A stretch of 21,676 bases of DNA from Priapulus caudatus. Taxonomy: Eukaryota > Priapulida > Priapulimorpha > Priapulimorphida > Priapulidae. A model generated the notes under the pieces. It had not been told where the DNA came from and did no database searches. It worked only from the letters and a program-made list of their open reading frames with translations. Location of the stretch: contig NW_014578923.1 of the NCBI RefSeq assembly GCF_000485595.1, forward strand, positions 28,953-50,628, in the 5' to 3' direction. The translations under genes were made by a program, and so were the position numbers. Below, in pieces: positions 1 to 10,570 of this stretch. Each line of letters starts with the position of its first letter. Positions within the stretch are counted from its first letter, which is position 1.

Positions 1-3000
1 CACATGGCGGTAATACTTGGTGTAGGGCGATTACTTGGTGTGCCTAAATCTGACCAAATGATTTCACCGTTGAGTACATTGCGGTAGTGACTTGGTGTAC
101 ATGGCGTATGGTCGATTATGCTAGGGGGTATACAGGGTGTATACTTGGTGTAATTGGTGCACAGGCGCGTAATACTTGGTGTACGATACTTGGTGTCTAA
201 ATAGTGCCGATATTTCTCACCGTTGATACATTGGCGTATACTTGGTGTACATGGCGTCACTGGTCGATATGTCAGGTGGGTATACAGGGTGTATACGTTG
301 TTTGTATATTGGTTGCCACAGCGGCGTGATACTTGGTGTACCGATACTTGTGTCTAAATCTGACGAATAATTCACCGTTGATACATTGGTTATACTTGGT
401 GTACATGGCGTATGGTCGATACTGTAGGGGGTATAGCGCAAGGGTGTTATTGACTTTGTTTTTAATTGGTGCACAGGCGTATACTTGGTCGTACGATACT
501 TGGTGGTCTAAATCTGACGATATTTCACCGTTTGATACATTGGTTACACTTGGTGTACATGGCGTAATGGTCGATGTGTGGAAGGGCCTATACAGGGTTG
601 TCATACTGTTGTAAATTGTGGGCACAGGGCGTATACTTGGTGTACGATACTGTGGTGTCTAAATCTGACGCAATATTTGCACCGGTTGATACATTGGGTA
701 TATTGGTGTCATGGCGTAATGTCGATAATGTTAGGGGTAGATACAGGGTGTAATACTTGTTTAATTGGTGCACAGGGCGTATGACTTGGTGTACCGGCAT
801 ACTTGTGTCTAAATCTGACGATGATTTTCACCGTTGATACATGGGTATACTTGGTGTACATAGGCGTATGGTCGATATGTAGGGCGGGTATACCGGGTGT
901 ATACTTGTTGTATATTGGTGGGGCACAAGGGCGTATACTTTTGTGTACGATACTTGTTTGTCTAAATCTGACGATATTTTTCCCCCCAAAATAAAAAAAC
1001 CCCCGTTTGAAAAAATTAAAAACCAAATTTTGGGTATACCTGGTGTACATGGCGTATGGTCGATATGTAGGGGGTATAATCAGCGGGTGTATACTTGTTG
1101 AATTGGTGCACAGGGCGTATACTTGGTGTAGCGATACTTGGTGTTCTAAATCATGACGATATTTCACCGTTGATACACGTTGGGGTATACTTGGTCGTAC
1201 ATGGCTATGGTCCGATATGTAGGGGGTACACAGGGTGTATACTTGTTGTACATTGGTGCACAGGGCGTATACTCTGGGTGTACGATACTTGGTGTCTGAA
1301 ATCTGACGATATTTCAGCCGTTGATGACATTGGCTATACCTTGGTGTCACATGGCCGTTCTGGTCGTATATGTAGGGGTATACATGGGTATACTTTTTGT
1401 AATTGCGGTGCACAGGGCGTATACTTGGTGTAAGCGATACTTGGTGTCTAAAAATCTACCGATATTTCACCGTGATACATTTGGGTACTATGATGTAGGC
1501 CTGGCGTATGGTCGATATGTAGGGGGGAACGTAATACAGGGTGTATACTTGTTGTAATTGGTGCACAGCGGCGTAATACTTGGTGTACGATTACTTGGTT
1601 GTCTAAATCTGAACGATATTTCACCGTTGAATGCGAACAACTTGGGTATACTTGGTGTACATGGCGTATGGTCGATATCGATATGTAGGGGGTATACAGG
1701 GTGTATACTTGTTGTAATAATTGTGCAATCAGGGCGTGATACCTTGGTGTCCGATACTTGGTGTCTAAATCGCTGATCGAATATTTCAAGCCGTTGATAC
1801 ATTGGGTATACTTGGTGTCCAATGGCGATATGGTCGTATATCGATATGTACGGGGGTATACCAGGGTGTATACTTGTTGTAATTGTGGCACAGGGCGTAT
1901 ACGTGGTGTACGATACTTGGTGTCCTAAATCTGACGAATATTTCACCGTTGATAATTGTTGTATGACTTGGCGTGTACATCGGCCGTAATGGTCGATTAT
2001 TGTAGGGGGTATACAGGTGTATCTTGTTCTAATTGTGCACCGAGGGCGTACTACCTTGTGTAGCGATACTTGGTGTCTAATCTGACGATATTTCACACCG
2101 TTGATACACTTGGGGCTAACTTGCGTGTAGCATGGGCGTATTGGTCGCATATGTAGAAGGGGGTATAACAGGCGGTATACTGTTGTAATTTGTGCAACAG
2201 GCGCGGTATACCTTGGTGTATCGATAACTTGGTGTCTAAATTCTGACAATATTCACCGTTGAAATACATTGGGTATAGCTTGGTTGTACATTGGCGGTAT
2301 GGTCGATATTAGCGGATATACAGGGTGATACTTGTTTGTAATTGGTGCAGCAGGGCGTATTACTTGGTGTAGCGATACTTGGTGTCCTAAAATCTGACGA
2401 TATTTCACACGTTTTGATACATTGGGTATACTTTGGTGTACCATGGCGTATGGTCGATATGTAGGGGGTATACAGGGTCGTATACTTGTTGTAATTGGTG
2501 CAGCACGCGGTATACTTGTGTACGATCTTGTGTCTAACCATCTGACGATATTCACCGTTGATACATTGGGTAATCACTTGGTGTACATAGCGTTGGTCGA
2601 TATGGTAGGGGGTATACGGGTGTATACTTGTTTCAATTGGTGGCACAGGGGCGATACTTGTGACGATACTATGTGTCCGCCCTAACCCTCTGACGATATT
2701 TCCCCGTTGATACATTGGGTATACTTGTGTAGCATGGCGTATGGTCGATATGTGGGGGTATACAGGGTGTATACTTGTTGTAAATTGTGCAGCAGGGCGT
2801 ATACTATGGTGTAAGCGATACTTGGTGTCTAAATCTGACAATATTTCAGCCGTTGATGACAGTTGGTATACTTGGTGTAGCATGGCGTATGGGTCGATAT
2901 GTAGGGGGTATACAAGGTGTACTAACTTGTTGTAATGGGTGCACAGACGGCGTGATACTATGGTGTACGTACTTGTGTCTAAATCTGACAATTTTCACCG

Positions 3001-3486
3001 TTGATACATTGGGTATACTTGTGTACATGGGCGTATGGTCGATATTGTAGGGTATACAGGGTGTATACTTGTTGTAATTGTGCACAGGGCGTATACTTGG
3101 GTGTACGATACTTGGTGTCTAAATCTGACGAATATTTCACCGTTGATACATTGGGTATTACTTGGTGTAGCATGGCGTAGGTCGATATGTAGGGGGTATA
3201 CACAGGTGTATACTTGTTGTAAATTGATGCACGGGCGTATACTTGGGGTACGCAGTACTTTGTGTCTAAATCTGACGATATTTCAATCCGTTGATAACAT
3301 TGGGTATGAGTTGGTGTAGCATGGCGTATGGTCGATAAAAGTATGGGGGTATAACAGGGTGAAATACCTTGTTTGTAATTGTGCCACAGGGGTCGTACTA
3401 CTTGGTGTACGATACTTGGTGTCTAAATCTGACCCTATTTCACCGTTTGATACATTGGGTATACTTGGTGTAGCATAGCGTATGGT
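1..3486. repeat. Tandem satellite array, ~142-143 bp unit
   Basis: The motif around TCTAAATCTGACGATATT recurs near 44, 195, 353, 508, 658, 808, 961, 1140, 1292, 1446, 1600, 1761, 1922, 2073, 2233, 2385, 2533, 2680, 2828, 2975, 3118, 3265 and 3421. That is about 23 units with a mean observed spacing near 153 bp. The cleanest reading of one unit is about 142-143 bp, so most copies appear inflated by scattered one-base insertions. Each unit is built from two ~40-bp subunits starting GGTATAC and one ~63-bp subunit starting CGTATACTTGG. The array is cut at both ends: the window edge on the left and an abrupt switch to GC-rich DNA on the right. Reading frames in it are indel-broken shadows and no gene is supported. 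Confidence 0.95.
975..1032. other. Homopolymer-inflated patch inside the satellite
   Basis: Where other units read TTTCACCGTTGATACATTGGG, this copy has a ~58-bp run of C, A, T and G homopolymers (CCCCCC, AAAAAAA, CCCCC, AAAAAA, TTTT). The order of base types partly follows the normal unit, so low-quality base calling is more likely than a real insertion. The unit resumes directly afterwards. Confidence 0.6.
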
Positions 3487-3678
3487 TCGGGCGAGCACCT
3501 TTGACGTTGCGGGGGAGCGCATGGGGTCGTCCCGAAGCGTTTGGGAAGTTGAGGTCAGAGACGCGTGCCGAGGCCCTGCGGCGTGGTCCGCGACGGTGGG
3601 TGGTTCGCCTGGGGGTCGTGGGTGCCGGCAGCGTGAGTCACGGCGAAGCGGAGCGACCCACGAACGGGCCGACCCCTA
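3487..3678. other. GC-rich segment of foreign composition at the satellite/duplication junction
   Basis: About 190 bp of strongly GC-rich sequence with many CGs is inserted between the satellite and the first duplicated block, both of which are AT-rich. Both left and right edges are abrupt. Plus-strand frames stay open for about 65 codons (3482-3679 and 3501-3692), but long open frames on any strand are expected at this composition. I do not recognise a protein. The block after it begins at the same base (GCACACGTACAT) at which copy 2 begins after its CA tract, so this segment replaces the normal left flank. Bacterial contamination, a chimeric read or a gap-filling artefact are the leading explanations; real insertion is possible. 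Confidence 0.7.
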
Positions 3679-5526
3679 GCACACGTACATAAATAGGCTT
3701 ACTGTCTTCAGTAAATGCATTAAAATTTGAATTACATGCAATAACGATTTAATAATATAATAATAAGAAGAAGAAGAAGAAAGAAAAAGAAAAAAACTAA
3801 TATTCTGTACATGTTTGAGCAGGATGCGACAACGTATAACCTTCATACACTTGTTGAGGACATCTGATTTAATAACGCTGCTGATTATGGCTCTAGTTAT
3901 ATAGCTAATCGCGCTGACAATAACCTCACCCTGTACATGGACTTCACGTTTACAACGTACAACATTAAAAAACAGACAACAGTAAAACACGACGGATGCG
4001 TGCTACGGACAAACATTGGCACAAGATCAGTACGGGTATCGTGTGGCATTTTGACATGTTGTCTACAACATCGAGACGAAAATTGAAAACTGAAGCAATG
4101 AAAAAAAATAGATATGCAAGTATATTAATATTTGATCATATTTAGGTAAAAGAAAGTTGTCCGGCACGCATGAATCCGGGAAAAAATAGAGATGTTATAT
4201 ATCCTACATTAATATATTAGCAGCACCTTGCACCCTTTCCAGTTGCTATAATTAATCAATAAACTGGTAGTATTTATATAAGTACCTCTTTGGGGAGTCG
4301 CAAGAGCATGTCCTTTGCTGCATTTGAGTATTTTGATGCCTCTTCCCATTTCTCTTGTGCAAACGCCTAAAGCAACACAATAGATCTACCAGTGGTGCAA
4401 TTCCTTGGAGTGTTATCCACGTGACTATAACACTGTGACACCAGCTTCGACATAATAAAAAGATGCAGGCAAATATGAATTGATTTGTTCTTGGAATATG
4501 CATAACTTTCATAGCAACATTAAACCATGCGTCTACTAATAATATAGGCAATGGGATGAATATGTTCTAACGACTTTTATGCATTGCTTACAAATACAGC
4601 AGTTTAATTAATTAATTCCTACCGTGGTCGCGTTATATACTACTGGTAGCTTTTTTTAACTTACAGCTTCTGCCTTGTATGCATAAACGCGAAAAGATCA
4701 TCCTTCTCAACCTCCATCTCTGACTGCTGACATCGCTGTCTCCATCACCAGTTGATTATGTGTGCAAAGAGTTTCTCAAAGCGCCTGAAAACACTCTAGC
4801 ATATGTAGCACAGCAATGCACTTATGTGTCGCTAATAAAGATTATTAACATCACTTCATTGTGTACACTGTAGCACAGCGGCAGGCTTCTCCAGATATTA
4901 TTTGCATTTATAATTTCCCCATAATTTTCCATGAGCTAGCACACGTGAAGCCGCACGGCGTAAGCAATCGCCATAAAGGGTGTACGATAGTTACGAGTTT
5001 CATACTGACCAGAAATTAAGCAATCACCACAAACAACGCACTATATTATCCGAGGACACCTATTAGTCAAGAGTCGCATCTGTGGATGCGAAACTACAAT
5101 CTAAGGAGACTCGGCCTCTTCCTTTCAACCCGCAATAGTCCAGTTTGTCCGAGTCTCGTTGATCTTCCCTTGGTTTCCTACACCTATTCCTCTATACCCG
5201 GCCGTCTGTCCACCACCTTCACTTCGCCGAGCTAATTTCGCGATTCACGTTTTAAGGTACGAGGTTATACTTGTATTCGTTTACGTATTCGTCGGCTGTT
5301 TGATAGACATCTGTTTAGTATCGTAGAGTTGTTTGTTTAGGCTGTTAAAGTGCAATTGCCACCTGTGACGAATATGCTGTGGTGTAATAGAACGCACGGA
5401 GAGTAGCTTTTGTAATACAGTGTTCGTGTTATCTGTCGACGTGACCATACACTACCTTAAGGTGACTACCTCAACACATGCTAGACCGAGAACCTGGAGA
5501 GGAAAGCGCGAGCTTGCTTAAACACG

Positions 5527-5690
5527 CATTAATTGTGTTACACACACATTATTGTATTACACACAGTATGTAACGTCTATCACACTTTTTGTGTTAATTA
5601 CAACATGATATTGCGTTACACACCTAATTGTGTTATACACACCTGATTGTATTACACACCTGATTGTGTTACACACGCTGCGTACACACC
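5527..5690. repeat. VNTR of ~20-bp units in the E-F intron, copy 1
   Basis: Imperfect units of the form TTACACACCTGATTGTG are repeated about eight times. The matching site in copy 2 is shorter. This lies inside the long intron between TEX11-like exons E and F. Confidence 0.8.
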
Positions 5691-5880
5691 AATACATGGA
5701 GCCCCGTTGTCAGAAACAAAATTAGTCTTAACATAGTCGTAACATTAACAATTTCTCCTAGACCGTCGACATCACTTTGTTTCGTATTGTTATGAAGAAA
5801 TCTGCTGCGATTTTTCATTCAGGTAACTACGCAGCGTTTCTGTCAACGGTCCAGAAGAAACAGTTAATGTTAAGACTAAG

Positions 5881-6073
5881 GTCCTCACCAAAAAAATTTT
5901 GAAAATGTAGATCGTGCAGGAAATGTATTTGAGGCACTTTTTGAGTAATGTACCCCTTCATTCTGACACAATTCTCTTTTAGTAGACAAATTTTTTATTT
6001 TTTTGGCTTTAAAATCTAGGGGGGCGGGCAGCTGCCCCGTTGCCCCCTCCTCTCTTGGCGGCTACGGCCCTGG
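5881..6073. repeat. Degraded dispersed repeat related to the MITE at 17043-17484, copy 1
   Basis: The stretch from TTTTGAAAATGTAGATC through TTTGAGGCACTTTT to TTCATTCTGACNACAATTCTC matches the inside of the 17043-17484 element. It ends in GGCTACGGCCCTGG, reminiscent of that element's terminal GTAGCCAGGG. No intact terminal repeats or target duplication are visible. Confidence 0.7.
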
Positions 6074-6367
6074 TTGTGCTGACAGTTTACATAAGATTTA
6101 GGTGAACCTTGTAGAATATTGCCGCTATATATTACACAGGTAGACGTTGTACAGGATTGTATATATTTAATGGTGTAGGTGATGTGTGCAAGACCATCAG
6201 TATACTATATAGACCCTATATATATATATATATATATATGTAGAAAAAACGAATAGGGTGTTCAATTTAATTTAAAATTTAACCTTATTCTATTTCTCAC
6301 AGGTACATTATTTTCCACTCTACATCGGTGTTTGTGTGTTTTACTTCTAGTTTTTATATACCATATA

Positions 6368-6411
6368 ATCAGGAGTAAGATAATATAGATCTATATTATC
6401 TTACTCCTGAT
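6368..6411. mobile_element. 44-bp perfect palindrome present only in copy 1
   Basis: The two 22-bp arms centred on AGATCT are perfect complements (ends ATCAGGAGTAAG and CTTACTCCTGAT). Copy 2 at ~13090 has the uninterrupted site CATATAATTATATAG, so about 47 bp was gained or lost. A TATAA sequence flanks both sides and could be a short target duplication. It may be a tiny fold-back insertion or a hairpin-mediated template-switch event. Confidence 0.75.
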
Positions 6412-6540
6412 ATAATTATATAGTGTGGTCTATATGAGTGTGCAGCACTGTCCACATATGATATGTAGTGGGCTTCTGCAAGATTGTCTGCACACATGCA
6501 CGCACTGCGCGCAACCCACGCACGCACGCTCGGCACATCG

Positions 6541-6672
6541 TGAGAGAGAGAGCGAAGAGAGAGAGAGAGAAGAGAGAGAAAGGGAGAAAGATAGAGAGAG
6601 AGGGGGGAACGGAAGAGGAGCGCAGAGAGAGAGAGGAGAGAGAGAGAGAGAGAAGCGCGAGAGAGAAGAGAC

Positions 6673-6710
<38 letters not shown>
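6541..6710. repeat. GA microsatellite, copy 1
   Basis: An impure (GA)n tract lies in the E-F intron of the TEX11-like gene. The Arg/Glu-rich and Ser/Leu-rich open frames across it are low-complexity and not genes. Confidence 0.95.
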
Positions 6711-7796
6711 CTGTGATTGCAGAATTACCAACACTGCAGAAATAGTTGTTGATCAGGATTATATATCTACACGGAGTGGGTGGACTCGTATAAGAATGGC
6801 TTCTTTTGTATCTGTCTAACTCGGCATAACATATATCCACCGTACACGCAGGTTCCGTAAGGCTTACCCCTGAAGCCAGAATGAAGGCACTCTCAGCAAC
6901 GCTGGATTTCCACAGTCTGTAATAAAATAACTAATATGTAGGACTACCGCTGGCGTTCGCCGCCTCGCAAATGCGATAAATAAATACTTATGACGATTCA
7001 CTACCTAAGCTGGCGAATACAAATGGCGATGGTTTAACTGCTCACAAAATTTCGATTGAAGTAATGAAATCGTCAATTTTAGTGTCGTGACGTAAAAATG
7101 TTGCTTACAACTTTTTTGTCATACCCATCACCTGTTTCTCTTGTTTAGCCACATACGATAAAGTAAATGTGGCTATAGGTTTTCATTGATGGCTAAAAAT
7201 AACGTTGGTGGCAGGCTTGGGTCAAACTCAACTAAAAACACTGCCAGAGGAAGCCTTGTCTCTCTATCGCGAATAAAAGATCTCACAAATCATGATGATT
7301 GCAGTAACGATAACATGTTGGCAGATTCAAATAGCAATTAAGGAGATACGAATGCGCAAAACACGTACCATCCAAGCACGTCCAGACTTTAGTGCCACCT
7401 ATAAGCAGGGAAAGAATGCGATATACTTAGCAGAAGAGCAATCTTGTTCGAATATAGTAGTTAGCAATGGTATGTAGTACTGGTACATATAGTAATATAG
7501 TTGGTATTATAGTAGTAGGGGGTAGTAGTAGTAATGTAATGGCATACATGCAAACTGCACGTATAATATTAGACGAAAACCAATTTAATAGACTTACATG
7601 TTGAAGCAATCAAAGCCTCGTACAGGCTATAGGCTGTATTGTGATTTAGAATAAGAGCAAGAATCATGCATTAGTGCAATCCCATCTTGATCAATCAGTA
7701 GATTTGATTGATTAAAAGTGATTCCACATCACGTAAAACAATGCGCTGCGTTGCAAAGCATATTGCAGCAACACATCAAATTTAGCTAGTGGGCAG

Positions 7797-8042
7797 GTGT
7801 GTATGCAGCGTGTGTGTATGTGTATGTGTGTGTGTTGTGTGTTGTGTGTGTGTGTGTGTGTGTTGTGTTTGTTTGTGTGTGTATGTTGTGTGTGTGTGTG
7901 TGGTGTGTGTGTGGTGTGTGTGTGTGTGTGTGTGTGTGTGTTGTGTGATGTGTGTGTGTGCGTGTGCGTGTGCGTGTGCGTGTGCGTGTGTGCGTGTGTG
8001 CGCGTGTGTGCGTGTGTGCGTGTGAGCGTGTGCCGTGTGCGT
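7797..8042. repeat. GT microsatellite, copy 1
   Basis: A long (GT)n and (GTGC)n tract lies in the intron between exons C and D of the TEX11-like gene. Cys/Val-rich and His/Thr-rich open frames on both strands are artefacts of the dinucleotide repeat. Confidence 0.95.
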
Positions 8043-8340
8043 GTGTGCCGTGTGCGTGCATGCATGCATGGGTGTGCGTTTGTACATAAGTGCATGGTTG
8101 TGCGTTTGTGCGTGCGTGCAGGTACGTGCATGCATGCCCGAGTGTATGTGAGTTTGTGCGTGAGTGCATGTGCATGAGTGCATGGTTGTGCGTTTGTGTG
8201 TGAGTGCACCTGCATGCGTGCCCGAGTGACTGTGTGCGTTTATTGTGCACGAGTGCACGTTCATGCTTGCCCGAGTGTGTGTGCGTTTGTGCATGAGTGC
8301 ACCTGCATGCGTGCCCGAGTGTGTGTGTGTGTGTGTGCAC
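8043..8340. repeat. ~42-bp minisatellite next to the GT tract, copy 1
   Basis: Degenerate units contain GTGCATGAGTGCACCTGCATG and GTGCCCGAGTG, several of them repeated closely. The tract grades into the GT array and ends about 40 bp below exon C at 8381. Confidence 0.8.
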
Positions 8341-9841
8341 ATGAGTACACGAACATTCAGTTGGTACTGGGTGTACCTACCATTGCTTGTTTTTTGTATA
8401 CTTCGGGCTTGGAAATTCTTCCAGTTGCTACAAAGATCAGTTGACAGGATATGTGCCGTACTACAACAAATGGTAAAATCATCTTAACAAAAAGAGATGG
8501 GCAGAGAAATGAAGTTGACAATTATGCATTTAGCAAAAGATTTACATAATTTCAACCACTACATTTGCTCATTAACGACATTTTTCCACGATTCTCAAAG
8601 AGATTACAATATTAATGTTTCTAATATTACCCAATAACCAATAATATTACAATATTACAATTCTTTTCGTACGTACACATTGCACGCTGACGTGGTGACA
8701 ACACTCCCTTGCTTTGGCTGGTCACAGCTTTATTCCACAACGTCACAGCCGAAGATTGCACCTGATATGCACATGAGACAACACATTATACAGCCATTTT
8801 ATACAATAGTATTCTACTAAGAAGACATGTTTGCAATCTTAAACTTCGGTCCACTGAACAAGCATAGCGAATCATTATAAAAGGTCACATATACTCTAAC
8901 ACAGTCGTTCCCAATATTACAAACTATTACAAACTATTTTCACTGAGCCACACTTTCAGAATTTGCTTGCGGCTCAACGAATTTTTTATTGCTAAGAAAC
9001 ACATTAAAAGGAAAACTCCTAGCAGTGCTTGATTTATAACATAGAACACAACCACGTTATAATATAATTATGGAACATGCAGAAAGTATAACACAAATTA
9101 ATGCAGCTATACATAAACACACGATTCATGACCAAAATATACATAAGATATAGACGAGCTCAAGGTGACGTGATAGAGGCTTTTAAATTTTCAAACTTCT
9201 GGAAAATTCTACGGGGTTCTATAATACACACACACATATATATATATATATTCACCATATTAGATCACATGTAACAAAATAAATAAGTAATAAAACGACC
9301 TAAACATACTTATTTTTGGCAGTTAAATTTATTGAAAATGTTTCTCTGAATGTTTAAATGTTTCTTGGATTGTCTTTGAATCTTCCCGCCACACTTGCCA
9401 TCTTCTCGCGCCGCACCACTGCGCCTCATCGCGGTTTGGGAACCACAGCTCTTACAGCCCCATATTTATTTCCTTGATGCATATAACAAACTGGCGACAT
9501 ACCATAGGCTCCACCGCTCTGTGTTCAAGCACGGTCATGTCTAATGAAGGCAGACACTCTGTCAGTTGCAGTAACTTGTCGGTAAGAGATGTGAATGTGG
9601 CATCGTCGGTCAGTGCCTCTCTGCCATTTCCAATTTTGTTTGCCAATGCTGCAGAATCAGTAGAACATTTGCTGCATTCTATCGCAACGTTCAGCACCAA
9701 TCACATGCGCTATAGTTGCAAGCTGAGAATGTGAAATGATTTATTTCCACTGGAAAATTACTTTTTTTATTATTACAATATTTCATTTATTTATATATCG
9801 TTCACGAAAATAATCGCATATGTGGCCGAACAACCTCCAGA

Positions 9842-10190
9842 AAGGATTAAAGAGGGACATACTGTTTATTAACAGCTATGTGGCAAGACAGAGGAGCACC
9901 ATAACCTCCTCTAAAGGAACGTTAGGTTAAAGGTTGATACTATATAATATGAGCATTTGTCTGGAATTATGTTGCCACTTTAATGTTAAAGCCGCACAAT
10001 GCGCATCCAAACGCTAATTTCTCCAGTACTAGACTAGCAAATACTTCGTGTCATGCATAATCACACTACCTTATGACAAATGCTCATATTAAGTATCAAC
10101 CTTAAACCTAACGTTTATTTAGAGGGGTTATGGTGCTCCTCTGTCTTGCCACATAGCTGTTAATAAACAGTAGGTCCCTCTTTAATCCTT
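9842..10190. mobile_element. Fold-back element with ~118-bp inverted arms, upstream of the gene in copy 1
   Basis: The left arm 9842-9961 (starting AAGGATTAAAGAGGGAC) is the reverse complement of 10075-10190 with a few small differences. The loop is about 113 bp. Copy 2 has only the left arm (16468-16583), then diverges inside the loop. The arm lies about 200 bp upstream of TEX11-like exon A in both copies. No coding capacity is visible. Confidence 0.85.
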
Positions 10191-10410
10191 CAATAATGGG
10201 TTATTCTTTAGTCCTCTTTAATGGTGTCCCTGGGGCTTTTTTTCGGGCCCCCAAGTTTTGAGATTAATTCGTAGAATCGAAAACGAAAGTCGAATTGAGA
10301 AAGAACACCGGTTGTGTTGTAATAAATTCCGGGGAATACCTTTTATAAGACAACGCGCAGTCAAATTGGAGGAACTAGAGTTTATTTTGTCATAAGGTAG
10401 TGTGATTATG
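10056..10410. repeat. 25-bp inverted repeat bracketing the right arm and running into the gap
   Basis: CATAATCACACTACCTTATGACAAA at 10056-10080 reappears as its exact reverse complement at 10386-10410. The second copy stops at the first N, so the true repeat may be longer. A strong hairpin at this point could explain the assembly break. Confidence 0.85.
10222..10344 (-). repeat. Dispersed module, inverted copy of 16826-16945
   Basis: This ~120-bp stretch contains GGGGCTTTTTTTCGGGCCCC and GAACACCGGT and is the reverse complement of 16826-16945. The shared core ACCGGTGTTC...TCGACTTTCGTTTTCGATTC also occurs a third time at 16647-16686. Confidence 0.85.
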
Positions 10411-10529
10411 NNNNNNNNNNNNNNNNNNNNNNNNNNNNNNNNNNNNNNNNNNNNNNNNNNNNNNNNNNNNNNNNNNNNNNNNNNNNNNNNNNNNNNNNNN
10501 NNNNNNNNNNNNNNNNNNNNNNNNNNNNN
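10411..10529. other. Assembly gap of 119 Ns
   Basis: This is a run of N between the inverted repeat ending at 10410 and the CA tract starting at 10530. It sits exactly between the two duplicated blocks, where the missing 3' exons of the copy-2 gene would be expected to begin. Confidence 1.

Positions 10530-10568
<39 letters not shown>
10530..10568. repeat. CA microsatellite flanking the gap
   Basis: A (CA)n tract of at least 39 bp begins at the gap edge, so its full length is unknown. It is absent at the left edge of copy 1, where GC-rich sequence is found instead. Confidence 0.95.

Positions 10569-10570
<2 letters not shown>

Larger units (their letters stand above)
4286..9646 (-). pseudogene. 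TEX11: TEX11/ZIP4/SPO22-like gene, 5' exons A-G, copy 1 (partial, frame-broken in F)
   Basis: The same seven exons occur here: A 9646-9503, B 8761-8677, C 8460-8381, D 7398-7369, E 6916-6868, F 4784-4665 and G 4366-4286. Exons B to E are identical in sequence to copy 2. Exon A is open for all 48 codons but has TTG where copy 2 has the ATG. Exon G has one substitution that changes Lys to Asn. Exon F keeps its 120-nt length but carries several compensating indels that scramble its frame. The gene would continue below 3679, where the GC-rich segment and satellite begin, so its 3' end is missing. Because the indels sit in the generally error-rich part of the window, the broken frame may be a sequencing artefact rather than true pseudogene decay. 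Confidence 0.75.
3679..9989. repeat. Large direct duplication, copy 1
   Basis: This block matches 10573-16611 along its whole length in the same orientation. The match starts at GCACACGTACATA and ends at TAATGTTAA. Stretches such as exons B to E are identical, while 3679-6700 has many one-base insertions relative to copy 2. Larger differences are a 47-bp palindromic insertion (6368-6411 core), a ~36-bp insertion near 6112, a 43-bp insertion at 8614-8656 and extra VNTR units at 5527-5690. It carries the 5' part of a TEX11-like gene on the minus strand. Stretches between listed features are intron or flank in which I see nothing further. Confidence 0.93.

Noticed and set aside
1-3486. CRISPR-like array
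   Set aside because: The whole ~142-bp unit repeats without unique spacers, and the context is eukaryotic, so this is a satellite.
217-3522. Many overlapping open frames on both strands rich in Tyr, Thr, Pro or Val
   Set aside because: They are translations of the same satellite unit in frames shifted by indels; their sequence repeats with the array and they have no conserved start.
6396-6840. Arg/Glu-rich and Ser/Leu-rich frames, also at 13047-13540
   Set aside because: They are translations of the GA/CT microsatellite.
7789-8342. Cys/Val-rich and His/Thr-rich proteins of up to 186 residues, also at 14460-15028
   Set aside because: They are translations of GT/CA microsatellites and minisatellites.
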